A DNA stretch of 46,468 bases, taken from positions 1 through 46,468 of the forward strand of contig NZ_VKHP01000040.1 in NCBI RefSeq assembly GCF_010811875.1, given 5' to 3'. Position numbers and translations under genes: made by a program. Below are positions 36,051 to 44,415 of the stretch, piece after piece. Position 1 is the stretch's first letter. Each line of letters begins with the position of its first letter. Below the pieces are notes generated by a model that made no database searches, was not told where the DNA came from, and saw only the letters and a list, made by a program, of their open reading frames with translations. The stretch comes from Bradyrhizobium uaiense. GTDB lineage: Bacteria > Pseudomonadota > Alphaproteobacteria > Rhizobiales > Xanthobacteraceae.

Positions 36051-38450
36051 ATGTTTCGTTATCATCCGCTGGAGGCGGCAAGCGTGCTGGCGCTGAGCGC
36101 GGCGCTTTGCGCGTTGCCTTCCGGAGCGGAAGCCCAGACGTCGACCACAGTGTTGCCCTCCGTCACGGTCGATGCGCCCCACGCGGCGGCGCGTGCCAAA
36201 CCGGCCGGATCGAAACCGCGCGTTCGTGCCGCGTCGGCCCGACGCCCACCGAAGCTGGCGACCGCGCCGGCGGTGGCCGCAGCCCCGGCGGCTGGCGCGA
36301 GTCCCGGGGAGACACTGGCCGCGACCCGCGATGGTTTGAACCGGGCGCCCACGGGGCAGACCCAGACCACCATCGACCGCAGCCAGTTCGACAACCGGCC
36401 GTCATTCTCGGTTGCCGACGTGCTGCGCGACAGTCCGGGCATCTCGATCAAGCAGGGCAACGGGCCGCGCGATTTCGGTATCTCGATCCGCGGGTCGAAC
36501 GCGCGGAACGGCTTCGGCATCCGCAACCTCGTCATCTTCGACGACGGCTTCCCGGTGACCCAGCCGGACGGCCTGTCGCGCAGCGATCTGATCGATCCGC
36601 ACGCCTACGGCGCGATCGACGTGGTCCGCGGTCCGTCATCGGCGCTGTATGGCAATTACGCGACCGGCGGTGCGTTGAATTTCCGGACCCGGCCCGGAGG
36701 GTCGATCGACGGTGTGGAGTACGGCGTCGACGGCGGCAGCTTCGGCTATCTCAACAACTATCTTGCCGCAGGCAAGAAGGTCGGCAATTTCGAGGGCTCG
36801 CTGTTCGCGAGCGACGCGCGCGGTGACGGCTATATCGGCAACAGCTGGTTCAATACCCAGACCGTCAATTTCCTCGGCACCCTGCAAGTCACGCCGGACG
36901 ATCGTTTCACGTTCAAGCTCATCAACAACGATTTGACGGCGCGCCTGCCGATCCGCTCGTCGCTCAATCAGTTCTATCAGAACCCGTTCCAGCAGGGCTG
37001 CGCGACCGGCGCGACGGCCGCGCCGGGATGTGGAACCGTCTCTCTGTTCAACAACGGTTTCAACGGAACCAAATCCACCGAGACTGCGGTTCAAGCCGGC
37101 CTCGGCCGAGAGGACCGCCGGACGATCGTTGGGGGCCGTTGGGAACACGATTTCGATAACACGACTACGTGGCGCAACCAATTCGTCTTCGACGACAGGA
37201 ACATCAATCAGCCGACGGGATCGACTAGCGCGCAGGGTGACTATCCTTCGTACAACTTCATGAGCGATTTGACCAAGCGCGGCGAACTGTTTGGAATGGA
37301 TTCGACCACGATGGTCGGCGGTTGGTACAACACCCTCACGACAACCGGCACGACCTGGAACGTTGCGCCCGCGGGCAATGCGACACTCGGACTGCCACAG
37401 AGCAGTCTGTATCAATCGACAACCAATTATGGCGTCCGGGCGCGGGAAGAAATCAAGCTGATTCCGTCGGTGACGGCGGTCGCCGGGGTCGGCTGGGAAA
37501 CGACCACGCTAAACGGCGTCAACACCCTGCTGTCCTATCCGGTCATCAACAATGCCGCAATCGTGGGAGCGACCGTGACGAAAGCGGCGCCTGTGTTCAC
37601 CAACACCGCGCCGGAGTTCGCGCTCATCTACAAGCCGGATAACGAATGGCAGCTGCGTGCTCGCGTGGCGACCGGCTACGGTACGCCGCAAGTCAGCAAT
37701 CTGTTCGTTCTGCCGAGTGGGTTACCGGGCAACAACACGTCGCTCAAGACCCAGACCAACCTAGGCTACGACCTCGGCGCGGATTGGTCGCCCAACAAGA
37801 GCATGAAGGTTAGTGCCACCGCCTTCTACGAATTCTTCAACAATGAACTTGTTTCTCAGGCGACGCCTGTGGCGGGAATTACGTACACCTTCAACGCACC
37901 GCGTTCGGAACATCGCGGCGTTGAACTTGCCGCTCAGTGGGCCTTTTATCAAGGGTGGCAGCTCACGGCGGCCTACACTTACCTAGACGAGGTATATACA
38001 GACTACACGGAAAGCATCAGCGGCTTCACATTCAATCGTGCCGGCAACAAGATCCCCGGCATTTCGCCGAACGAGCTGACGGCGCGGTTGGGTTACGACC
38101 AGTTGTCGGGTCCGTTGCAGGGGCTCGGCGGATTTGTCGAAGTCCAGTGGAAAGACAGCTTCTACATGGACAATGCCAACCTCCTGAAGGCGCCCGGCTA
38201 CGAGTTCGTCAACCTCAATCTGCATTACAAGACCGATCTCGTCTCCGATTCATTCAAGTCGCTGAATCTGTATGTCGAGGTCCGGAACGTGTTCGATCGG
38301 ACCTACGTGGCTTCGGCAAACAACATCGCGAATTCGGTGACCGCGGCCGGCATTCAAAATCCCGCGAGTGTACTGGCGAACTCGACCAACTCGATCTATG
38401 CCGGGTCGCCGCGCGCCTTTGTGGCGGGCATGAGGATTGCGTTCAGATGA
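36051..38450 (+). CDS. TonB-dependent outer-membrane receptor (probable copper receptor)
   Basis: A 799-residue protein. Signal peptide to about residue 28 (SGAEAQ), TonB-box-like VLPSVTVDAP, then a basic Ala/Pro-rich linker (about 45-90). The plug domain holds FSVADVLRDSPGISIKQGNG, ISIRGSNARNGFGIRNLVIFDDGFP and DVVRGPSSALYGNYATGGALNFRT. The 22-strand barrel follows, ending in the aromatic residue pattern FVAGMRIAFR with a non-Phe last residue. Neighbours (DUF2946, PCu(A)C, YcnI, CopCD) suggest a copper or copper-chelate substrate, as for PcuB of Bradyrhizobium. The stop overlaps the next start (ATGA). Confidence 0.9.
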   Translation: MFRYHPLEAASVLALSAALCALPSGAEAQTSTTVLPSVTVDAPHAAARAKPAGSKPRVRAASARRPPKLATAPAVAAAPAAGASPGETLAATRDGLNRAPTGQTQTTIDRSQFDNRPSFSVADVLRDSPGISIKQGNGPRDFGISIRGSNARNGFGIRNLVIFDDGFPVTQPDGLSRSDLIDPHAYGAIDVVRGPSSALYGNYATGGALNFRTRPGGSIDGVEYGVDGGSFGYLNNYLAAGKKVGNFEGSLFASDARGDGYIGNSWFNTQTVNFLGTLQVTPDDRFTFKLINNDLTARLPIRSSLNQFYQNPFQQGCATGATAAPGCGTVSLFNNGFNGTKSTETAVQAGLGREDRRTIVGGRWEHDFDNTTTWRNQFVFDDRNINQPTGSTSAQGDYPSYNFMSDLTKRGELFGMDSTTMVGGWYNTLTTTGTTWNVAPAGNATLGLPQSSLYQSTTNYGVRAREEIKLIPSVTAVAGVGWETTTLNGVNTLLSYPVINNAAIVGATVTKAAPVFTNTAPEFALIYKPDNEWQLRARVATGYGTPQVSNLFVLPSGLPGNNTSLKTQTNLGYDLGADWSPNKSMKVSATAFYEFFNNELVSQATPVAGITYTFNAPRSEHRGVELAAQWAFYQGWQLTAAYTYLDEVYTDYTESISGFTFNRAGNKIPGISPNELTARLGYDQLSGPLQGLGGFVEVQWKDSFYMDNANLLKAPGYEFVNLNLHYKTDLVSDSFKSLNLYVEVRNVFDRTYVASANNIANSVTAAGIQNPASVLANSTNSIYAGSPRAFVAGMRIAFR

Positions 38451-39688
38451 GCAGCGCATCGATGACATACCGCAAACCCGCGGCTCTGACGGTGTTGGCG
38501 ACGGTCATGCTTGCGACCTTGCCGAACCTCGCGGTCGCGCAGATGAGCCATCAGCACGCCTCCGAAGCGGCCTGCGAGGAGACCGGCCTGCGCTGCGCGA
38601 CCAAGGTCACGCCGGCCTTTGGGCCGGATGGGACGTTGTGGTTGACGTGGATCGCCGGAGGCCAGATCTCCGTCGCGAGCTCGAAGGATCAGGGCAAGAG
38701 CTTTTCCGCTCCGGTCCAGGTCACCCGGGAGCGGCTCAACCTGGATTGGGGGCCGGACGCGCGGCCGAAACTTGCGATCGATGCCAAGGGCGATATCGCC
38801 ATTGCCTTTTCGACCTTTCGCGATCAGGCCTTCAACGGCCAGGTTCTTGCTACGCGGTCGACCGATGGCGGCCGCAGCTTTGATCCGCCGAAACCGATCA
38901 CCGCAAACAATGAGAGCCAGCGCTTCGAGGTGATCGGCTTCGATCCCGCCGGCACCGTGTTTGCGGCGTGGCTCGACAAGCGCAACCGTGTCCCGGCGCA
39001 GCAGCGCGGTGAGAAGTATGACGGGGCCGGATTGTTCTTTGCTTCGTCGAAGGACGGCGGCGCGACCTATTCCGATGCGAAGCTTGCGGCCGACAATACC
39101 TGCGAGTGCTGCCGTCTCGCCCTGGCGTTCGATGGCGCGGGCCATCCGGTGGTGGTGTTCCGGAACATCTTCGAAGGCGGTGTACGCGACCATGCGATCG
39201 TGACGTTCACCGATCCGACCACGCCCGGCGATTTGCATCGGGTGAGCCGCGACGACTGGCAGATCGCGGCATGTCCGCACCATGGTCCCAGCCTGACCAT
39301 TTCGCGCGAAGGAACCTACCACGTGACGTGGTACACCAACGGCAAGGCGCGCAAGGGCCTGTTCTATGCGCGGTCGCGCGACGGCGGCAAAACCTTCTCC
39401 GATCCGCTCGCGGTCGGTCAGCCAAGTCGAAGCCCGTCACGGCCGCAGATCATTGCGGGGCCGCAGGGGCTCGTGATGGTCTGGAAAGAGTTCGACGGGC
39501 AGAAGACATCGATCAATCTGATGGCTTCGCATGACGATGGAGCGACCTGGTCGAAGCCCAGTGTTATCGCCGACACCGCCGACAGCTCCGACCATCCGCT
39601 GCTGGTCTCGGATCGCCGGCAGGCCTACCTGTCGTGGATGACAAAGGCCGACGGTTACCATCTTCAAGCGATCGAGGGCGAACCATGA
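38447..39688 (+). CDS. Asp-box (BNR) beta-propeller protein with CECC motif, secreted
   Basis: A 413-residue protein starting at the ATGA overlap with the receptor gene. Signal peptide to about residue 31 (NLAVAQ). Five Asp-boxes of S-x-D-x-G-x-[ST/T]-[FYW] type are visible: SKDQGKSF (79-86), STDGGRSF (138-145), SKDGGATY (201-208), SRDGGKTF (310-317), SHDDGATW (361-368), indicating a six-bladed sialidase-like propeller. The sialidase active-site Arg triad is not evident. Instead there are MSHQH near the mature N-terminus, Cys43 and Cys50, the cluster CECC at 219-222 and ACPHH at 276-279, all potential copper ligands or disulfides. Automatic annotation would call it a sialidase; its place in a copper operon suggests a metal or redox role. 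Confidence 0.8.
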   Translation: MSSASMTYRKPAALTVLATVMLATLPNLAVAQMSHQHASEAACEETGLRCATKVTPAFGPDGTLWLTWIAGGQISVASSKDQGKSFSAPVQVTRERLNLDWGPDARPKLAIDAKGDIAIAFSTFRDQAFNGQVLATRSTDGGRSFDPPKPITANNESQRFEVIGFDPAGTVFAAWLDKRNRVPAQQRGEKYDGAGLFFASSKDGGATYSDAKLAADNTCECCRLALAFDGAGHPVVVFRNIFEGGVRDHAIVTFTDPTTPGDLHRVSRDDWQIAACPHHGPSLTISREGTYHVTWYTNGKARKGLFYARSRDGGKTFSDPLAVGQPSRSPSRPQIIAGPQGLVMVWKEFDGQKTSINLMASHDDGATWSKPSVIADTADSSDHPLLVSDRRQAYLSWMTKADGYHLQAIEGEP

Positions 39689-40182
39689 AACGTCACTTGC
39701 TCGCTGCGCTCATCCTGCTGGCAACGCTGCCGTCCGCACTGGCGGCTGGAGAGGGCGCGCCAAGGCCGTTCGAACGCGGCAGCTGGCAGAAGCTGCTGCA
39801 TGCGCACGCCGGTCGTCCGACCCTGGTGCATTTCTGGGGCGTCACCTGTGGCCCATGCAAGGTGGAGCTGCCGGAGCTTGGCCAGTTCATGAAGGATCAT
39901 CCGGATATCGACGTTGTGACGATCAGTGCGGATCTGGTTCCGAACCTGCCGGATGCGACCCGATCGATGCTCGATCTCGCCGGACTCGGATCGGCCGAGA
40001 ACTGGATTTTCGACGACGGCTTTGCCGATCGATTGAGATTCGAGATCGACCCGGCATGGCAAGGCGATATCCCGCGAACCATGCTGATTGCCCGTGACGG
40101 AGCCGTCACGACGATCGAAGGATCGGCTGAAATCGCCGATTTGAACAAATGGTCTGACGCCCAGGCTGCAACAATCCGATAA
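39685..40182 (+). CDS. TlpA-like periplasmic thioredoxin-fold protein (CGPC)
   Basis: A 165-residue thioredoxin-fold protein. Signal peptide about residues 1-21 (LPSALAAG). Active site WGVTCGPCKVELPEL with Cys55 and Cys58, and a cis-Pro in GDIPRTMLI. TlpA/ResA-type proteins reduce cysteines in copper chaperones and CuA centres or cytochrome c apoproteins. It is translationally coupled to the beta-propeller gene (ATGA overlap) and precedes the PCu(A)C gene, so it probably reduces one of their Cys motifs. A longer upstream start lies inside the previous gene and is rejected. Confidence 0.88.
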   Translation: MKRHLLAALILLATLPSALAAGEGAPRPFERGSWQKLLHAHAGRPTLVHFWGVTCGPCKVELPELGQFMKDHPDIDVVTISADLVPNLPDATRSMLDLAGLGSAENWIFDDGFADRLRFEIDPAWQGDIPRTMLIARDGAVTTIEGSAEIADLNKWSDAQAATIR

Positions 40183-40216
40183 CACGACAACTTCAATCTG
40201 AAAGGACCCCGTCGCC

Positions 40217-40744
40217 ATGAACACTTTCTCCCGCATCCTCGCTCTCACCGCGCTGACTGCCGCACTGGCGTCGACTTCCGTACGCGCGGAGGATGTCAAG
40301 GCCGGCGACCTCGTGATCACGCAGGCGTGGACGCGCGCGACGCCGAACGGTGCCAAGATCGGCGGCGGCTATCTGACCATCGAGAACAAGGGAACGACGG
40401 CGGACCGGCTGGTGTCGGGCTCCGCCGACGTCGCCGGCAAGGTGGAAGTCCACGAGATGTCGATGGACAACGGCGTCATGAAGATGCGCGCGCTCGACAA
40501 GGGATTGACCATCGAGCCGGGCAAGACCGTGAAGCTTGCGCCCGGCGGCTTCCACCTGATGATGTTCGACCTGAAGAACCCGCTGAAGCAGGGCGACAAG
40601 GTGCCGGTCACGCTCGAATTCGAGAAAGCCGGCAAGGTCGCGGTCTCGCTGGACGTGCAGGCCGTCGGCGCGCAGGCGCCGGGTGGTGGTGATCATTCCG
40701 GCCATGGCGACCATTCCGGTCACATGGACATGAAGAAGATGTGA
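40217..40744 (+). CDS. PCu(A)C copper chaperone
   Basis: A 175-residue periplasmic copper(I) chaperone. Signal peptide to about residue 24 (STSVRAED). The H-x10-M-x22-H-x-M copper site is visible as His79, Met90, His113 and Met115 (VEVHEM... VMKM... GGFHLMMF). A C-terminal His/Met tail (DHSGHGDHSGHMDMKKM) can bind more copper. PCu(A)C proteins deliver copper to the CuA and CuB centres of terminal oxidases; PcuC of Bradyrhizobium has this role. It is 35 nt after the thioredoxin-like gene. Confidence 0.93.
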   Translation: MNTFSRILALTALTAALASTSVRAEDVKAGDLVITQAWTRATPNGAKIGGGYLTIENKGTTADRLVSGSADVAGKVEVHEMSMDNGVMKMRALDKGLTIEPGKTVKLAPGGFHLMMFDLKNPLKQGDKVPVTLEFEKAGKVAVSLDVQAVGAQAPGGGDHSGHGDHSGHMDMKKM

Positions 40745-40751
40745 GGGCGCC

Positions 40752-41279
40752 ATGAGATCACAGACGCTCCTCATTGCCGCGGCGGCGCTGCTCGCAGCGC
40801 AGCCTGCGATCGCGCATATCACGCTTGAAGGAAAGCAGGCGCCGGTCGGCTCGTACTACAAGGCGGTGTTCGCCGTTCCGCATGGCTGCGCGGGGTCGGC
40901 GACGATCAAGATCCGCGTGCAGATTCCGGAAGGCGTGATCGGGGTGAAGCCGATGCCGAAGCCCGGCTGGACTCTCGATGCCGTCCCCGGCAAATACGCT
41001 GCCCAATATGATTACCACGGTGCCAAGCTCTCCGAGGGCGTCAAGGAAGTCGCCTGGAGTGGTGGCAAGCTCGCGGACCATAACTACGACGAGTTCGTGA
41101 TGCAGACGTTTCTTACCGACACGTTGAAGCCCAACACCACGCTGTATTTCCCTGTCGTGCAGGAGTGCGAACAAGGCGTCAGCCGCTGGATCGATATTCC
41201 GGCCGAAGGGCAGGGCGGCGGGCACGACCATGGCAGCAAGACACCGGCGCCCGGCGTCAAGCTGCTGCCGAAACCGTAA
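40752..41279 (+). CDS. YcnI/DUF1775-like copper-binding protein
   Basis: A 175-residue protein with signal peptide MRSQTLLIAAAALLAAQPAIA, so the mature chain starts with His22 (HITLEGKQAPVGSYYKAVF), the conserved N-terminal His brace position of YcnI-type copper proteins. VPHGCAGSATIKIRVQIPEGV, KPGWTLD and YFPVVQECEQG match the domain. The C-terminus carries HDHGSK. It is 8 nt after the PCu(A)C gene, and the CopCD gene follows in 4 nt, a set typical of copper-acquisition operons. Confidence 0.9.
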   Translation: MRSQTLLIAAAALLAAQPAIAHITLEGKQAPVGSYYKAVFAVPHGCAGSATIKIRVQIPEGVIGVKPMPKPGWTLDAVPGKYAAQYDYHGAKLSEGVKEVAWSGGKLADHNYDEFVMQTFLTDTLKPNTTLYFPVVQECEQGVSRWIDIPAEGQGGGHDHGSKTPAPGVKLLPKP

Positions 41280-41282
41280 GCC

Positions 41283-42860
41283 GTGCGGCTGGTCGCAACG
41301 CTTGTGAGAGCAGGCCTCGCCGCACTGCTCGTGGCGCTGTGCGTTGCGACCGCCGCCCATGCGCATGCCGTCCTGATTGCGGCCGAGCCGGCCGACGGCA
41401 GCGTGGTGGCGGAAGCGCCGAAGACGGTGGTGCTCCGCTTCAACGAAGCGGTGGCGCCGACCGCAGTCAGCCTGCTCGACGCTGCGGGCAAGCCGCGCAA
41501 CGTCGCGTTCCGCGCCGTCGACCAATCGGTGATGGTGACGCTGCCGGCGGACCTGCCGCAGGGTACGCAGGTGGTGAGCTATCGCGTGGTGTCGCAGGAT
41601 GGCCATCCCGTCGCGGGCTCGCTGCTGTTCTCGATCGGCATCGTCACCGGCTCGGCGGCGCCGTCAGGCGACGGCGTGCTCCATGTGTTGATCTGGCTGG
41701 CGCGGCTCGGGCTCTATCTCGGGCTGTTTGCCGGCGTCGGCGGAGTGTTCTTTGCCGCCTGGATCGGGCAGGGTCCGGCAGGCGGACGGCTGATCATGTG
41801 GTCGCTCGGAATCGGCCTTGTCGGCGCGGTCGCTTCACTTGGCTTGCAGGGCGTCGATCTGCTGAACCTGCCGCTCTCGGGCATTCTGACATGGGCGGCA
41901 TGGGCCAGCGCCGCCGGCACCAGCCTGTTTCCCGCCCTGCTGCTTGCGATTGCCGCGATGTTGATCGCGGCGATTGCCTGGCGCAGCCCGTCGTTCGGCG
42001 CGGCCTTTATCCGCACTACCGTCGCAATGATCTGTGTCGGGCTGTCGTTTGCGGTCAGCGGCCATGCCGCCACCCCCTCGCCGCAATGGCTGACGCGGAC
42101 CGCACTGTTCATCCATGGCGTCGGTCTGGCGTTCTGGATGGGGGCACTTGGGCCGCTGGCTGTGCTCGCTTGGCAGCGCAAGGACTCACTGCTCCGCGTG
42201 CTCCGGCGGTTTTCGATGCTCGCGGTGCCGGTCGTCGCGTTGATAGCCTTGTCGGGCCTCGCGCTCGCGGTCATCCAGCTCGAAAGTCTTCGCGCGCTGA
42301 TCGACACCGGATACGGTAACGTCCTCGTCGCGAAACTCGGGCTGGTGGTGTTGCTGCTCGGGCTCGCTGCGCTGAACCGGTTGGTGTTCACACCGGCCAT
42401 CGCGCGCGAATTCCACCGGACGCGGCCGCTGCAACGCTCGATCGCGCTCGAGTTCGTGCTGATGATCGGCATCCTTGGCCTGGTTGCGCTATGGCGCTTC
42501 ACGCCGCCGCCGCGCGTGCTGGCGATGTCGGACGATGTTCCGCTCGCGGTTCACATTCACGCCGATGCCGCGATGTTCCAGGTGCTGATCGCACCGGGCA
42601 AGGTCGGGCAGAACGACTTCGTCCTGCAATTGATGAACGGCGATGCCAGCCCGTTCGCGGCCAAGGAGGCGACGCTGACGCTGAGTCTGCCCGAGCGTGG
42701 CGTCGAACCGATGGAACGCGCCGCCGCGCTTGGTCCCGACGGCTATTGGCACGTGCGCAAGGTGCCGTTGACGGTCCCGGGCCGCTGGCACATGCAGATC
42801 GACGCTCTGGTGAGCGATTTCAAGAAAGTGACACTGGAAGACGATTTTGAGGTCAGGTAA
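41283..42860 (+). CDS. CopC-CopD fusion copper protein with C-terminal extra domain
   Basis: A 525-residue protein starting at GTG 41283. The signal peptide ends in AAHAHA, so the mature protein begins HAVLIAAEPADGS, the CopC copper(II) site; DGHPVAGS is the second conserved CopC element (to about residue 122). Eight or so membrane helices follow (about 130-405), with HAATPSPQWL and FIHGVGLAFWMGAL as the CopD-type segments. The last roughly 105 residues form a soluble domain (VPLAVHIHADAAMF... WHMQIDALVSDF) resembling YtkA/FixH-type domains. It imports or transfers copper across the inner membrane. Last gene of the copper operon. Confidence 0.9.
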   Translation: MRLVATLVRAGLAALLVALCVATAAHAHAVLIAAEPADGSVVAEAPKTVVLRFNEAVAPTAVSLLDAAGKPRNVAFRAVDQSVMVTLPADLPQGTQVVSYRVVSQDGHPVAGSLLFSIGIVTGSAAPSGDGVLHVLIWLARLGLYLGLFAGVGGVFFAAWIGQGPAGGRLIMWSLGIGLVGAVASLGLQGVDLLNLPLSGILTWAAWASAAGTSLFPALLLAIAAMLIAAIAWRSPSFGAAFIRTTVAMICVGLSFAVSGHAATPSPQWLTRTALFIHGVGLAFWMGALGPLAVLAWQRKDSLLRVLRRFSMLAVPVVALIALSGLALAVIQLESLRALIDTGYGNVLVAKLGLVVLLLGLAALNRLVFTPAIAREFHRTRPLQRSIALEFVLMIGILGLVALWRFTPPPRVLAMSDDVPLAVHIHADAAMFQVLIAPGKVGQNDFVLQLMNGDASPFAAKEATLTLSLPERGVEPMERAAALGPDGYWHVRKVPLTVPGRWHMQIDALVSDFKKVTLEDDFEVR

Positions 42861-43024
42861 AGCCACGGTCAGCGAGCTCAGTACCTCGGCGGGACGCAAA
42901 TCGCTCAAATGGCCGAAAATCGCCTGATTTGAAGGGTTTTTGTCATTTGGCGGCCTTGTGTTTTCGCACCCGATCCGGTTTCACTGCAGCTCTTCCCACG
43001 CTTTCCTGATTCCCGAGTAACGCC

Positions 43025-44344
43025 ATGCGATTGTCGCGGTTTTTCCTGCCTATCCTGAAAGAAAACCCGAAAGAGGCGGAGATCGTCTCGCATCGGCTGA
43101 TGCTGCGCGCGGGCATGATGCGGCAGGAGGCCGCCGGCATCTATGCCTGGCTGCCGCTCGGCTTCCGGGTGCTGAAGAAGATCGAGCAGATCGTGCGCGA
43201 GGAGCAGGACCGCGCCGGTGCGCTCGAGCTGTTGATGCCGACGCTGCAGCTCGCCGATCTCTGGCGCGAAAGCGGCCGCTACGACGCCTATGGCCCGGAG
43301 ATGCTGCGCATCCTCGATCGTCACAAGCGCGAGCTGTTGTACGGGCCGACCAACGAGGAAATGATCACGGAGATCTTCCGCTCCTATGTCAAGTCCTACA
43401 AGAGCCTGCCGCTCAACCTCTACCACATCCAGTGGAAGTTCCGCGACGAACAGCGTCCGCGCTTCGGCGTGATGCGCGGCCGCGAATTCCTGATGAAGGA
43501 CGCCTATTCGTTCGACCTCGACGAGGCCGGCGCGCGGCGCTCCTACAACAAGATGTTCGTTGCGTATTTGCGCACCTTTGCGCGGATGGGCTTGAAGGCG
43601 ATCCCGATGCGCGCCGAGACCGGTCCGATCGGCGGCGACCTCAGCCACGAGTTCATCGTGCTCGCGGAGACCGGCGAGTCCGGCGTCTTCATCAACCGCG
43701 ATGTGCTGGACCTGCCGGTACCGGGCGAGGACGTCGATTATGACGGCGACCTCACGCCGGTCATCAAGCAGTGGACCTCGGTCTATGCTGCGACCGAGGA
43801 CGTCCACGAAGCCGCGCGCTTCGAACAGGAAGTGCCCGAGGCAAAGCGGCTCAACACCCGCGGTATCGAGGTCGGCCAGATCTTCTATTTCGGCACCAAA
43901 TATTCCGACACCATGAAGGCGATGGTGGCGGGGCCCGATGGCGTCGACGTGCCGATCCATGGCGGCTCCTACGGTGTCGGCGTGTCGCGTCTGGTCGGTG
44001 CGATCATCGAGGCATGTCACGATGATGCCGGCATCAAATGGCCCGAGGCGGTCGCGCCGTTCCGCGTCGCGATTCTCAACCTCAAGCAGGGTGACGCCGC
44101 GGTCGATGGCGCCTGCGAGCAGCTCTATCGCGACCTCTCGGCGAAGGGCGTCGACGTGCTCTACGACGACACCGATCAGCGCGCCGGGGCCAAGTTCGCC
44201 GCCGCCGATCTGATCGGCATCCCCTGGCAGATTCTCGTCGGACCGAAGGGGCTTGCCGACGGCAAGGTCGAGGTGAAGCGCCGCAGCGACGGTTCGCGCG
44301 ACAATATGAGCCCCGCCGACGTGGTCGCGAAGCTCGCGGGTTAA
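43025..44344 (+). CDS. proS: Prolyl-tRNA synthetase (short, alphaproteobacterial type)
   Basis: A 439-residue class II synthetase. Motif 1 region [32 protein letters not shown], motif 2 [17 protein letters not shown], and motif 3 [17 protein letters not shown] are present, followed by the anticodon-binding domain. The roughly 180-residue editing insertion of E. coli ProRS is absent, which is the normal short form in alphaproteobacteria. A 164-bp gap precedes it with no clear promoter or terminator. Confidence 0.96.
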   Translation: MRLSRFFLPILKENPKEAEIVSHRLMLRAGMMRQEAAGIYAWLPLGFRVLKKIEQIVREEQDRAGALELLMPTLQLADLWRESGRYDAYGPEMLRILDRHKRELLYGPTNEEMITEIFRSYVKSYKSLPLNLYHIQWKFRDEQRPRFGVMRGREFLMKDAYSFDLDEAGARRSYNKMFVAYLRTFARMGLKAIPMRAETGPIGGDLSHEFIVLAETGESGVFINRDVLDLPVPGEDVDYDGDLTPVIKQWTSVYAATEDVHEAARFEQEVPEAKRLNTRGIEVGQIFYFGTKYSDTMKAMVAGPDGVDVPIHGGSYGVGVSRLVGAIIEACHDDAGIKWPEAVAPFRVAILNLKQGDAAVDGACEQLYRDLSAKGVDVLYDDTDQRAGAKFAAADLIGIPWQILVGPKGLADGKVEVKRRSDGSRDNMSPADVVAKLAG

Positions 44345-44415
44345 AGTTTATTCACGCTGCGCTGTCGGCGGGGTAATCCGGCCACATTTGGCCCGAATCA
44401 TGGGATTATCGAAAG

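Noticed and set aside
43025..44344. Truncated ProRS
   Set aside because: The missing insertion is the normal short form of alphaproteobacterial ProRS; all three class II motifs are present.
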